A stretch of DNA of 64,000 nt from Escallonia rubra (GCA_033065855.1 JAVXUO010002399.1:124001-188000), one strand, 5' to 3'. Shown: positions 23,027 to 35,799, numbered from the stretch's first letter. Notes: generated by a model from the letters alone, not told the origin. A program made the numbers and translations.

Positions 23027-23971
23027 CAGGGGCGGATCCAGAAAGTCTAACCGGGGGGGCCAAAAAGACATAAAAAATTTGATGACTAACTAAATGAATG
23101 AAGAAGGTTCGAGTTTACATAAACCATGAAAAATAAAAAAACACTAAGATAAAATGTAGTTCATCAAGGTTTCACAAAATCATTGCTGACGTTCGTACTT
23201 TCAAGTCTTGGAAATTTTTTAGGTTGACTTTCTGGACTCAAAATCTCAACGTCAGTAGCAAGATTAGGAATTGGTGCGACAATGTTATCATCATTAACAT
23301 TCTTGGTTGGAGGAAGTCGTTCATCAACATTGCTACTGCTAACATTTTTTGTTTGAAAGAAAGAATCAATTGTGCGTGACTTTGACTTTCTCATCTACAA
23401 AAATAAACATATTATAATTAGCGTAACTATTGAGTACGATAAATGTTTAGTAAATTGCTTAGTTCGTGTTTTTTCGTAACTATTGAATACACTAATACTA
23501 TAAGAATTAAACTAACGATAGCTTAACGATTGAAATAGTGTAACAATTGAATACGTTAATACTATAAAAATTAAACTAATGAATAGCATAACTATTAAAA
23601 TAGCGTAACAATTGAATACATTAATACGATAAGTAGCGTAACTATTGAATTTGTTAATACTTCAAGAATTAAACTTAAAACAAAAGAACTCACCTCGATC
23701 AATTCGTATTTTTTCATAATTCGGAGATTTGAAATTTAGGATTTGGAAGAATGAAGAATGAGAACGAAAAGATTATGACGGCCGGTGACTCAAAGCGTAA
23801 AGAATACAACAAAAAGAAACCCTAATCAATTAGTTACGATATAATGGCATTTTTGTAAATACGTAAAATATGAGTATCTAATTAAAATAACTAAAAATAA
23901 TAATTTTCCAAAAAGTTGGGGGGTGCTGGGCCCCCCCCCCCCCCCCCGGTCAGGCAGGAGCTCCGCCTCTG
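23027..23971 (-). mobile_element. Non-autonomous hAT element, 945 bp, perfect 8-bp TSD
   Basis: Ends are CAGGGGCGGATCC on the left and CAGAGGCGGAGCT on the right (reverse-complemented), the terminal pattern of plant hAT elements encoding TTF-type zinc-finger transposases. The 8-bp direct repeat GTATTAAA flanks both ends (23019-23026 and 23972-23979). A run of about 20 C lies near the right end. Only the first transposase exon remains inside. Confidence 0.93.
23164..23394 (-). pseudogene. Residual first exon of a TTF-finger hAT transposase
   Basis: A 76-codon frame starts at an ATG with MRKSKSRTIDSFFQTKN. The TIDSFF motif is typical of the N-terminus of plant TTF-type zinc-finger/hAT-dimerisation proteins. 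The rest of the transposase has been deleted, so it has no activity of its own. Confidence 0.7.
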
Positions 23972-24814
23972 GTATTAAATATGTGGCTGAATATTCTAAT
24001 AGATAAACTAAATTATGATATATATATATATAAAGTGGGACAATTACTTTCCTTTACAACCAACCATGCATCAATTCGCCAGCTTAGCCATATAAAAATC
24101 TTCCCTAGGAAGCAAGTGGTTTTCCTTGCATCATCCCGACAACTTGCGTGGATTAAGCGATGTACTAGCTTTTATATCGTACCATCCCTCTCAGGAAATT
24201 AGTTTTTTTTTTTTTTTACTCTTATCATCGTTGATGACAATAGTGACACTTGGAAGGGATTGATGACTTAGAAAGATAATTATATTTATCATTCATCATA
24301 TTAAGTATTTTCGTTGAATATAAGGCGTGCTTGGCATTTATATCCTCATTTTACAAATTTTATCTGAATGAATAAAGTGCCAATTTTCATGTTTGGCGGC
24401 CGGTTTCAATTGTCGTGATATTGGAAATAGTTTTCAAAAGAATAATAGTTAAACTTATTTATTGGCATCTTTAGCGACATAATGTTAAATAATAATATAT
24501 GATGATCATTAATTGTTGAGAAATAACTGTGGATGGTATATTCTTAAAATCCAGGTAGCATCCAAAAGTTTTCTTTCTCAAAATGGTGATGACCAGTTGT
24601 CATTTCTTACAACACCTCAAGAGGTATTTTTGGCACGTAGCCCATGTGAATTTATGGTTCATAAATATTCTAAGTAATCTTCAAAATCATTACCCCGCTA
24701 AACGAGGAATTAGGATTGATAACCCAAGTAGTGAGAGTTGGAACTTTTGTTCGAAAATGTATGTGTCTAACTCGTCTTCACTCTCACCACTTCAAAATTA
24801 ACATCTTTACAACA

Positions 24815-25226
24815 CAACCACCACCATCACCACCACCAATGTAAAGCCACCTCCACCGATGTTCAATTGCCACCCAACCATAAAACCCTCGCACAACCAC
24901 CACCCAGCACCTCACAACCCACCATGCCACCACTGCAAAACCACCTCCCACCATTGCTCAAACAATCACAACCATACAATAATCGCACCACTAGTGCAAA
25001 AGACCTCACACTGTGCTGAACAACCACTGAACCATAATAACCCTGCCAAAGCACTCATCCGCCATTGCCAAAACACATCACACCATCGCTCAACCATTCC
25101 TACAATTACAGCCCCACACTTCTACCAGTCACCTCTTCACAACTAACAACCACCTCTAATACCAATTATAATATCCCAAATGTGCCACCACACAACCACC
25201 ACCCACCACCTCAAAACCACTAAGTC
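24815..25226. repeat. CCA/CAAC-rich low-complexity tract
   Basis: Imperfect CACCACCA and AACCACCACC repeats dominate. The tract continues past the hAT insertion at 26551-26680, so it predates that insertion. Frames here are artefacts of composition. Confidence 0.7.
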
Positions 25227-25234
25227 GCGACTAC

Positions 25235-26550
25235 TAGAGATGTCAATGGGTCGGCTCAGCCCTCGCTCATCGGGCCAACTGACAAAACGGGCCGGGGCCG
25301 GGCTCAGAGGGGCCAGGCCAACTTATCAGAATATCTAGGCCCAGTCCAAGCCCAGGCCCTAGGCCCAATATTTAGGGCCGGGCTTGGGCTAGGCCTGGGC
25401 CCCAAAAAAATAATTTTTTTTTTCAAAAATTCTTCCCATTCATTTTTAGCGTCAAAATATGATAGACTGCATCAATGATAGATTTTGATATGATAGACTG
25501 CATCATACTTGTGTAGAATAGAAATTTTGGATGATTAAACACCACCAAGGAACTAGAAAATACAGGAAGCTTGCTTTTGATCGGTTTTCTAACCATGTGA
25601 ACTGTTGATCATTGGTTTCACTGGCATTAGTAATTTGAACTGGTGGAGAAATGTAAAGTATGAAGTAGAATATGCATTCTTGGGTTCATGCTCTAATAGC
25701 ATAAGCGATAGAGCAAGTGGAACTTAAAAGTTGTTCATGGAGATAATAAATGTAGCAATAGAGAATATTCTTGAGCACGAGGGAGCCCTGTGATTATGCT
25801 TCCATGCTTACTCTAGATGAGCATCTTTGCTGCAGCTTAACTGCATCATGACTAGGTGAGCACCAAGGTTAGGCTATGTAGACACGTACTTTTTGGCTCT
25901 AGAACTGTATAGGCCTTTAGGTAGCCCCCTTTTTCAAGCCTGGCCCTTGTTTGTCCTCTATGTTGTTTACATGTAAAATGTCGTCAAATTGAGTACCATG
26001 GATGGTAATTTTTGGCGTTTTAGCATGTGTATTCAATGATGTGCTCATTTCTAGCACGATTCCAACATAAAGTATATTGACTATATCATTGACCCGAATG
26101 GATAACTGGTTTATGTTATGCCCAATGCAGATTTATCAGCCTTTCAATTGATCTTCAATATAATGCAAATTTTGATCGACTACGGTCTCTGTCTTCATGG
26201 TCGTTGCCAATTCTTAGTACTCTTACAATCGATAAGCTACGAGCATAGCCTTTCACACGAAAGTAAACATTATGCTGCTTGTTGTGATTATATAGGTTTG
26301 TGGAGTCCAATTTGGAGAAATCTAGCTTTGAGAGGGCCAGAAAGAGGGCAAAAAATTGGGCCAGCCCTAAAAAATGGGCCAGTTTCGGCCAGTCTGTTTT
26401 TTAAGGCCTGACCTGGGCCTTTTTAGGGCCGAGCCGGGCTGGATTTTCTTGGGGAAAAATTGGCGTAGGCCCTGGCCCATGGCCATATGGGTTAAGGCCA
26501 GACCGTCCGCGGGCCAGCCCGCGGACGGCCTGGCCCGTTTGACAACTATA
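25235..26550. mobile_element. Non-autonomous hAT element, 1.3 kb
   Basis: Ends are TAGAGATGTCAATGGG and, reverse-complemented from the right, TATAGTTGTCAAACGGG. The flanking octamers GCGACTAC (25227-25234) and GCCACTAC (26551-26558) match at 7 of 8, as expected for an aged hAT duplication. Both subterminal regions are dense in GGGCC/GGCCC, while the middle is AT-rich and non-coding. The ends resemble those of the element at 60889-62375. Confidence 0.8.
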
Positions 26551-26679
26551 GCCACTACCAAACCAACAATCATATATGATCTATCACCACAGTCCTCACA
26601 CAACACCTCATAACAACCAAACCACTATCATTACATCCATATTCGCCATCACAAACACCAGTCAACCATCATTTTAACC

Positions 26680-27050
26680 ACCTATAGAGTAGGTATAGAG
26701 AGGACTCCAAATATGTTGTCCCAATCTTGTATGCCCTGATGTGTCCCACCATTCTAAAAATGTTGCGGTCCACTAAAAAATATCCATTTTTAACAGTATT
26801 TGACAATTTTGCACCTAGTTTAATAGGCAAAAATTAAACCCGCCTTTTCTTTATTCTATCCCCCTTATTAAGATGGTTGCATGTTCCCAACATGAATGTA
26901 AGGGGGCGTTGTTTACACGATTAGTTCTTTGATCATTTCGATTTTGGTTTCTAAACTCATTAAATATGTTGTTATCTAATTCTTCAAATTATGTTCATCA
27001 TAGAACTTAATTTGATCGTTATCATGGATCTCGAGAAATTATGAAACTTA
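26680..27050. other. Intergenic, no gene seen
   Basis: AT-rich sequence between the CCA-rich tract and the decayed gag. Nothing recognised. Confidence 0.4.
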
Positions 27051-27054
27051 TATA

Positions 27055-27730
27055 CATTCTCAACCCAGCAATGGTATTATCCACTCCTGGTCTGACATGG
27101 TCTAGCTTTTTCTCAACAAGTTTCACTATGAAACGAAGCGTGTGACCATCGTTGACATTGTCAGAATTCGCTAGAACCCTAAGGAAGATCTCAACGCCTA
27201 TGTCACACGATTTCATCACAACTGATTGAAGTGCACTGACTTCAGCAAGGATGAGACAATTGTACCCATTTTCATCAAGAACATGAAACCTCCAGCTTCG
27301 GTTTTGGGGATATCTCAAGGAAGCTGCATGATGCACCTATGACTCGGTCGGCCCATTAAAGACCCCGAAGCCCCAAGCTTATATTGCCCTGACCACGACA
27401 ATGGAAGCAGCCAGTGACAATGCCAACAGTCACAAGTGCAGATACCAGGGAAGGGACAGGCACCCCGACAAGAGAAAGCAGCCGACGCCTGCTCCGAAGT
27501 ACCCATGCGACTGGAAGACAGTCAAAGCGTTCCTCGAGACTTGAATCAACGGCAATTCCATAATCCTGCTCGATGCCAAGTTTGAGCCTACCCCAGAAGA
27601 CTTAGCACATCCCAACTACTGCCCCTATCATCAGGCTGTTAGTCACGACTTCAAGTGCTGCAGGGGCCTCAAGTTCGCTTTCGCTGACAAGATTGCATTC
27701 AGCGAGCTCAAACTCTATGTGCGGGGACCT
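27055..27730 (+). pseudogene. Decayed gypsy gag fragment related to 942-2681
   Basis: The plus strand repeats the C-terminal Gag of the first element in order: SWSDMV, FHYETKRVTIVDI, VTRFHHN, CTDFSKDETIVPI, and a C-terminal FADKIAFSELKL. It is broken by in-frame stops, a deletion near 27290 and frameshifts. The Cys/His motif is altered. It is an old relative of the window's first element and cannot make protein. Confidence 0.8.
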
Positions 27731-28234
27731 ATGCCTCACCCGCCCAAGCCATGGCCTGCCCTAATCCACGTGATATCACTCACCTTGTAAGGTTATTGAA
27801 ATCTAAGGGAGGACTGACATGGTTAAATCTCAAGTCCTCCAAAAGTTCTGCGGTGATATTTTTATGAGCTCGGCTAAGGTTATCTAGATTGTGAGTTAAA
27901 AGGATACGTTGAATAGAGGATGATATTTCCTTCCTTAATCTATCTTTCAGACTCAAAGAAAGATCTCCTCAGTTCAAAGAGAAAACCATTACACTTTTAA
28001 TCCTAAAGTTATAGAGTGAAGTGGGCTAATAATTTTCTAGACACATGACATCTTTGGAATTGAGGGACATGATGTGGCACACAAGATTAGGACAACAGAT
28101 TTGAAGCCGAGAGAAAGGATGAGAAGATAAGAATCGGTTTTTTCACGAAAGACAAAAGAGAAGAAGGGTTTGTGATTAGAGATAAAAGAAAAAGGGATGA
28201 AGAGTTCATTTAATATGGTCAGAATAGTACTTCA
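27731..28234. other. Intergenic, no gene seen
   Basis: Gag similarity ends at about 27730. The remainder up to the TRIM array is unrecognised AT-rich sequence. Confidence 0.4.
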
Positions 28235-30960
28235 TGTAATGACCAGACCACAGTCCCACCAAAAGGTAATAACACCATCAAAAAGGCTAGCCAATAGGGA
28301 CTTATGAGTCACTTTGCAGGGTCTTAAAATTTCAATCTCATACTATCTCTGATCTAGTGTGGGATTCCACAAAAATTCCTTATTAGACCTTAGTGTCCTC
28401 GCTAAGGTTCAACCACACATGACCACAATCTTCAACTCTAGGCAATATGGGATATATTTCACCACCTTTCGTTACCCCAACCACGCTCTTTAGTCTTGGA
28501 TTAATTCCCCCAATCTCCATCAACCCGACTGGATAGTCTAGTCCGAGATTTCAGGGGTTAACTCTGGTAGCATCTATAACAAACCAGTCCACGACACCAC
28601 CACATGGCACTCCTTACCTCAAAAGGGCTAGCTATGTAGGTACTTACGAGTTCCTTGGCAAGTTCGTATAACTCCAATCTCCATTATCTCATATCTTATG
28701 CAGAATATCACAATCCCCCCTCTTTATACCTTGGCATCCGTACTAAGGTCCAGACTTAACCCAAGTCATACATAGCCCAAAATCTTCATTTTTGTCCATT
28801 ACTAAGAAATACAATAACCCAACTAGATCATCCCATTTCAAGTCCGCCTTCGTGTCCCAACCTCCATTAACATGATTAGATAGCCCAGCCCGACCTTTTG
28901 GGATTTGGCTCTAATACTCTTTATAATGACCCAGTCAACAGTCCACCATAAAGAATGTTCTCATCAAAAGGTCCAACTGATAGGTACATTTAGGATCCTC
29001 GGTAGGGTCTTACAAAGATTTTTCCTTCTACCTTAGCATCCCTATTAAGGTCATGTCTCAACCTTAATCGCACATAGCCTAGAGTTTTACTCTTTTGTTA
29101 ATGTGGGATATAGGTGCTGAAACTAATAAAACAACCCTAGAGGGGGGTGAATAGGGTTTTTCAAAATTAATGGGGAGTTTAAACTAAGCACAATCATAAA
29201 TCTCAAACAAACCAAGTAATACTTCAATGAAGATGATAACTAAACAATCTCAAACAATTAAAGAGCAATAAGTAAAGAGATTGAGTTAGAGATACTTGAC
29301 AAGGAGATTTAAATGGTTCGGCTTGAACTATCCTCAAGCCTACATCCACCTCTTCAAGGAAGTCCCTTGCAAGAGCACTAGAATCCACTAGCAACAATCT
29401 TCTTCCGGGTCAAGATCAAAATCCTTACAACACTTGGTGATATCCCCACACCAAGCACAAGCCTTGAATCCACAAAGCTCACCCAAGACTTGACGAACCC
29501 AAGCCTTGATCACAATCTTTTTACAAAGATCAGTTGTGTACAAAGAAATTCTCTTGAAAGGAAATGAGTACAAATGAAGCTCTAGTACAATAGAGAGATG
29601 AGAGAATTGATGACTTGAAGTATGCTCACTCTCAATCAAAGAAATGCTCACAAAGATGCTTTCTTTAATGATGTGAAATCATGACGATGAAGAAAGAAAA
29701 GTTTAATCTATGAGCCTTAATGTTTCTCTAATGAATGGAGGCTTAGAATTTGGTTTCCATAGTGTATGAAGAAGCCCCAAATCATTTATATAGAGAAGAG
29801 ATCAAATATAGCCGTTATAAGCATAATATGGCCAAAACTGCCATTGCAGTCGACTGTATTCCCAATGCAGTCGACTGTATTCCCTCTAAAATAGCCGTTG
29901 GAGTCTTGTCCTCGAAAATAGCCATTGGAGCTGAATTTTGACCAATGCAGTCCAATGCAGTCGACTGCATTCCAATGCAGTCGACTGTATTACCCTACTA
30001 CCTATCGGCTGCCTCACGGAGCCCCCTTTCCTATTTTGGGCATAACTTTCTCTAGAAAAATCGGATTGAGGTGCCGTTTTTTTCGTTGGAAAGATAATGA
30101 AAAGTTATATCAAGATATGAAAAGTTTAGCACCAAAAACATTTTTGAGAAAATTTGAGTAAGCTCCAAAGTTCACTTATTTTCAAGAACCACGCTTGTGT
30201 GAATGGTTATGAACTCACATGCAATGCACAAGGTGTCCTAAGGTCTTTTTAGGTCATAGTCATCAATACAAGCATCAAACCAAGACTAGTTACATAATTG
30301 TAAAGATCAATCATAATCAATGATAACTTAGCCTATGCATTCTTTCTTGCTCTTCGACATTGGACTTGATGAAGCTTCTATAGCATGTCCACTATAACTT
30401 TAAGCTTCTTTGGATTTAATCTATCTATCCAACTTCTCAAATGTGTCTTCATGAGTGTGCATGTATATACCTATTAAGAATACACTCAAAGCACACATTA
30501 GAACATAATCAATGTGTAGTTATCATCAAAACAAGATGTAAGCCTAGGTTATCCAACCATAGGGCTAACAAGTGCCTTATACTTTTTTTCCCTAACCATC
30601 TGTTTAATGTGGGTTATACCCAGACTTCATTTCCCCTAACCACTGGCAACGCTATTAGACAAATCCAGACTACGCATTTGAAAGTCGGCTCTGATACCAT
30701 CTATAATACCTCCATAGTCTTTCCATAGAGCATCGCCTCCCTAAAAAATGGCTAGCCATAGGTTTGCAGTCCTACCGTAGAACAATGCTTCCCTAGAAAA
30801 AGCTAGCCAACAGATAAATTTGAGTTCTTTGGCATGGTCTTATAAGTATATTCCAAAAGTCTCTCATATCTAATGTGAGATATCATATTTTCCCCTCATC
30901 ATACCTTAGTATCCCCACTAATGCGCAATCTTAACCTCAATCAGAAATAGTATCCCCACT
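28235..30960 (-). mobile_element. Tandem array of decayed TRIM units
   Basis: Four degenerate LTRs of a miniature retrotransposon alternate with its internal sequence, all on the minus strand: about 28235-28371, 28575-28712, 28921-29020 and 30702-30887. They match the young TRIM at 36407-36904 (shared GGCTAGCCAA, GTACTTATGAGTT, GGGTCTTA). Minus-strand primer-site remnants precede each LTR; the best is TGGTATCAGAGCC at 30687-30699, and the others (about 28562 and 28910) are mutated. The internal spacers share CTTAGTGTCCTCGCTAAGG-type sequence. The third spacer is interrupted by a solo LTR (29118-30570). Confidence 0.75.
29118..30570 (-). mobile_element. Solo LTR, about 1.45 kb, inside the TRIM array
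   Basis: Begins TGAAACTAAT and ends GGGCTAACA, with near-identical flanks GGTGC (29113-29117) and AGTGC (30571-30575) as a 5-bp duplication. The CCCTAGAGGGGGGTGAATAGG near the left end is often seen at the inner edge of plant copia (SIRE-like) LTRs, suggesting minus orientation. Internally, GCAGTCGACTG recurs four times between about 29846 and 29987. No primer site or coding sequence adjoins it. Confidence 0.65.
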
Positions 30961-33260
30961 AATGAGCTCAAATAGCTCAGTAAGGTACAAAAACGACAAG
31001 ATATCAAAGCAAAAACTAACAGAGTCGAATGACAATACTTGATGGAAATTGGCAAACCAAATTCTTATTTCAAATGCCAAAACAAACGTGATTAAGCATT
31101 AACCCTAAGCATATATATAATATGCCGGGAATGCTGCACAACAAAAATATATGATGACTATGTTGGTCATAAGACCCAAACGTCGAACCAAACGTACAAA
31201 CATCAAACGTGTGCTACCGGTAGCATGCTAAGCATCTATTAATCGCCAGCATATAATCAAACGTGTGTCCAAAGGACCCTCTCAAATTTGAGAGTTGTTC
31301 AAACATAGTCGTTACGAAAAACTGAAAAGATTCATTACAAAATGGTCAAAAGTTGCTATAACTGTGGGGCAGAACTGTACTATAATTGAAACGGAAATCT
31401 AGTGGCTAGCAAATAAAGGAAACGTGAATACTGCATAGACAAATTGTACCAAAAAAAGAATACTGCATAGACAAAGTTCCTTAGCACTCAACCAGAATAA
31501 TCACAAAATGAGGCAAATCAGGGAAAATCATGTACTGATTATGGTAGCTTAAGGATATAGGCTAACCAGAGGAATAAGCTAACCCACTACAGGCAAAGCA
31601 AGGTCTTCCAAGACCTGATATACATATCAAAGAAACAAAGATATGCATGTACACTGTTTAGGTGTAGAGAATGTGGTGACACGAATGGATTCCCAAAGAA
31701 GCTATACTCTGGTGCCAGCTATCTTGCCACTAAATCATTAAACATGGAGCATAGGTTCTCAACTGGAAAGAAGAAACAAATGACGGCAAGGCTGATTTTG
31801 TTTCGGCAACAGCAATCCCACGCCGGCAATAGCAATCCCACGCCGGCAATCAGTCTGGTAGGCGACAACAACTTCATGGATACTAACGCTAGTCTAAATT
31901 TGAAGAATTAAACAAACTATTTTCACAACAATTAAGAAACCCTTACCGCAGCAAAAATACAAAATTTCTTACACAACAAGATTGATCGAGTCCGATGATT
32001 CTTTTCAGATTTAAAGAATGAAACCCAAGCCACAGCAAAAAGCGTTAAAATCCCTTACCTTATACTAGCAAAACGACAAAAACACAATCCTCCCAAGCTA
32101 CGCTACTCGAATACGCCAATCTTCTCCAAAGGAACAAGCAATTTAGGGCTGAAATGGAGGAGACAATGGAAGAGGCAGCGAACGGGGAAGAAAAGATGAG
32201 GCTGGAAGAGATAAAAAGAACTATTTATATCAAAGCCCTAATTGGCAAATTACACAAAACCCCTTTAAACTTTATCCACTTATTCAAAAGGCACCAAAAC
32301 TTTCCTAATATTAGAAAAAGACCACAAACTTGTTTAATTAGTTATTTACTTATTTATTCATTTTAAAGTGATAGAAAATTATTAAAATATGGGGTATTAC
32401 ACTCTTGACCAACTTTATTCCTCGCTTCTCTCTTATGATATAATAAAAAACTCATAAAACATGACTCTAATCCTAAATAAGCGTGTAAATCAAAGATTAT
32501 CAAATATTTTAGGACATAGGGAGTAATTCTATACTACTCATGTCAGGCAAAATACAAAATGCAATATTAATTGTAATACATCGACAAAGAATTACTAAAA
32601 TGGCTTTCAACAAGAGAAAGAGGGAGAGTGAACGATTCTACATATCAAAATTAAGTAAGCGAAAACTTGCTCAAAGAAAGATGTCCGAAAACTACTGTGT
32701 CGAAAATAAGATAAGAGAGACTAGAAGGGAGAACGAGAGCGAGAGGGAGAATACATGTTCGTAGGATGAAGACTATGGCGAAAAAGACGATGGGGGTACT
32801 CAATCATAGTAGGGGTTCGGTGGCTAATGGTGTGCGGCAGCTATACGAGAAAGTCAAAAAGAGGTAAATGAGAGAAGATGTTTTATATTTAGAATAAAAA
32901 GAAATAGAGTAAATATTGAACTAGTTAGAGCTAGGCCGAGTGAAAAGAAAAAGGAATAAATATTCCAACGGTCCGAGAACTTAGAGCCTAAACCAAAAAA
33001 TTGGCGGGGTCAGGCAGGCTAAGTTAACTGGTCATATACCCGTGTTGCCATGGCTACCATGTGCCGTCATGACAGATGATGAGGCAAAAAAATTGGCTTG
33101 ATAAATACGGAATTCCTTTGAACCTAGATTCGTTAAAATACTACAAAATTCCTAATGGGTATATCAAAAATCAAATATATAAACTAATCAGAGTTTTCAT
33201 GGTTGAGAGGTGTCAAATAATTACCATCTAAAAGACAATGCATTGTGACTTAGTATAGAT
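30961..33260. other. Intergenic, no gene recognised
   Basis: AT-rich sequence with no family resemblance. A short direct repeat with core AGCAATCCCACGCCGGCAAT occurs at about 31809-31850. Frames at 32154-32366 and 32540-32764 are Lys/Glu/Arg-rich with no supporting structure. Confidence 0.4.
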
Positions 33261-33265
33261 CGACA

Positions 33266-33700
33266 CACTATAACAAAACTACTCTATGGTGACAAAAGAA
33301 CCTACGGTATACAAGGAACCGTAGGTACAAGTCCACTTAGACCTACGGTTAATATTGAACCGTGGCCGATGGTGCTGCTTGAAATTGGAACACAATTGCA
33401 ACGGAGCTTACCGTGGGAATTGGGTGGAAAATCAGGAACAGCCGCACATCGTTGGTGATTGCATCTCGCAAACGCAAAACCCACGGCTGATTACCGTCGG
33501 AATAAGGGTCGACGATCAGGCAGGAGAATTTCGCGAGCAGATTTTTGGCAATTGGAATTGCACAAAACCTATCTCGAATGAGATTTTGCTGGCAATTAGA
33601 ATTTCGGTGAAGATCGACTTCTAGGTATAACTTTCTTCTCGCTTTTTTTGGTTGATCACTCACACCATACTAACGATCTTTTTTTCTCTTCTTTTGTCGA
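33266..33700. mobile_element. Possible CACTA-like terminus
   Basis: The sequence starts CACTATAACAAAACTAC and is followed by inverted and direct copies of ACCTACGGT/ACCGTAGGT at 33299-33365, a layout typical of CACTA ends with subterminal repeats. No matching right end was found, so it may be truncated or coincidental. Confidence 0.35.
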
Positions 33701-33935
33701 TCACTCACATCATTCTGTACATTCTTCTACTTTGATTTTGCGCAACACAATGTATGGTGAAACAATTATACCATTTCTTTCAATTTGGGTTTACACCATA
33801 CACGATTGATGCTAGGTTGAACCCTGGATTCAATTATTTGGTAGAAAAGCTAATTGATGGTTTGCAATAATTAGAATATGAGTCAATTACAAAGTTTTGT
33901 GTCTAAAATCCAAGCTTTTTCACATTTGCATCAAT

Positions 33936-34030
33936 AGAGTCTAGCTAAGAGTTTTCAGAAAAGTCTTGTTAAAGTCTAGATTGTCTTATTAGCTGGTTAA
34001 AACTCCGGGTTATGTAATTATGGAGTCATT
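33936..34030 (+). repeat. 95-bp direct repeat, copy 1
   Basis: Runs from AGAGTCTAGC to GGAGTCATT and is identical to 35272-35366, 1336 bp downstream. It lacks LTR-type TG/CA ends and no primer site adjoins it. Confidence 0.9.
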
Positions 34031-35271
34031 GCTCTGATGGGAGATCACTTCAAGAAAATAGAGTTTTGGTTGCACTATAATAAGTACTGGATACTGAGCT
34101 CGAAATTTTTTGGCACAATGAGGTGTATTTGGGGTCCTTGAATCTCTATTGTCTCATTTTTCTGCCTGGTTCGTCGGTTCGATGTTATCATAACACACCT
34201 TGTGTAATGTGGTTCATACTTCACACAAGATGGAGCATATATTGCTACATCTTTATTTGCCTTCATTTGGTTTTCTTGTCTGATTGGCTCTATGAGTAGC
34301 ATGTGTGTAGCTCTGGAGTGGCTCCATTATCATGCTTCATAAGTATCATTCTTCATATTCCCATGAGTGGCTTCATTCTCATGTTCCTGAAGTAGTATTT
34401 GTCATAACCTCACAAGTAGCTCCATTATCACGCTCCATGAGTAGTATTTAGATAGCCTAGAGAGTGCTTTTTATCATTTTCTGCCATTAGATAAAATTTT
34501 CATCATTCAATTACTTCCAGTATGCATTATACCTTCGGTAGTGATGCAAAGAGACAATGGAGTGACATATCCACTTGCAGTTTTTTCCCCTAACTTTTTG
34601 CCTTAGACGACATATAGTATGGTTCTGCCGCCATCAACTGTTTTCTTATTCTTATTCTATTCTTTTAGTTTATGTTGGTATATTTATTGGGTGCTTTTAG
34701 GCACTAATCCTATCAACTGCTTGACTATTGACTAATATTGGGATACGAGAAAGAAAGGAAGGTCATTTCTTTTTGTGGGGTGAGGGAGTTAGATATAGAA
34801 TGTGGAGGAAGATCCTTTTTCTTAGAGAACCGTGAACACTGGCCATGCAAAAGTTCTAGTGTTTCAAGTTATGGTATGGATCCAAAATGGTAATAAATAT
34901 TGCCATATGAGCTCCAGGATTACTATGGAGATAGTTGACGTATAATTGTGGTCAAGAAGGTCCATCACGGTTTTTTCGTGTGAAAATAATGACTGGGAGT
35001 AGGCAGCAGCATCTTTCTCATGTGCTTTAGAGACGAGTTCCAGATGCATACCACTATATGACACTGCTGACATGAACCTACATCATTATATCTCTTTTAC
35101 AGAGTTGTGTAACAGTATAGCTTAAAAACAATTTGAAATGAGACTGCTTTTAGTAGTGAGCCCTTGATAGCATCTTACTAGGCATCGAGCGATCTCAGCG
35201 GGCAATCACCATCTGAATAGGTTCAGAGTTGCTTCAGTACTTAAAATTGGTGCCCTCAGTTGTGTGGCAAA
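34031..35271. other. Spacer between the two 95-bp repeats, no gene seen
   Basis: Contains loosely repeated GTGGCTCCATTATCATG-type segments at about 34318-34450. No coding similarity. Confidence 0.4.
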
Positions 35272-35366
35272 AGAGTCTAGCTAAGAGTTTTCAGAAAAGT
35301 CTTGTTAAAGTCTAGATTGTCTTATTAGCTGGTTAAAACTCCGGGTTATGTAATTATGGAGTCATT
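35272..35366 (+). repeat. 95-bp direct repeat, copy 2
   Basis: Identical to 33936-34030. The flanks differ immediately on both sides. Confidence 0.9.
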
Positions 35367-35799
35367 AATGTGATGGGTTTCGTGTGTATCATCATATTTC
35401 AAAGGCATTTATCCGCAATAAAGAGTGTTGCACCTATCATACCTTTTAACAAGGTATGATAGGTCATATGAGTATCAATAATATGGATTGTGTCTAGACA
35501 ATAAAGGCTAAGGAAGAAGAGCACCAGAAGTGATGTCTACTTGAATTCCATAAGGCACGATTAGACTTTTTTCTTGTTGGAAGCCAAAAGTGTATTAGTA
35601 CGAGGTGTCTGATCAAAGCTCCAGTGATTTTAGTCATAATCACTTTTTACCCTGACAATTATATCCATTCATTTTTGGCTTTGTTGCTGATTTACATTGC
35701 GTATATGTATTCTTATGTATGTATCTTTTTTTTTAGTTATGAGTTATTCAACTTGAAAAAGGTGATGCTATGCAAGTGTTTGTGCGTGTGTAGAGGTAA

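Noticed and set aside
24859..25146. 95-codon His/Pro/Asn-rich frame
   Set aside because: Product of the CCA-rich low-complexity tract that continues beyond the neighbouring hAT insertion.
27022..27615. Minus-strand frames at the decayed gag
   Set aside because: Antisense to the plus-strand gag similarity, like the antisense frames at 1347-1601.
33936..35366. The 95-bp repeats as LTRs of a small retrotransposon
   Set aside because: No TG/CA termini, primer site or flanking duplication could be seen.
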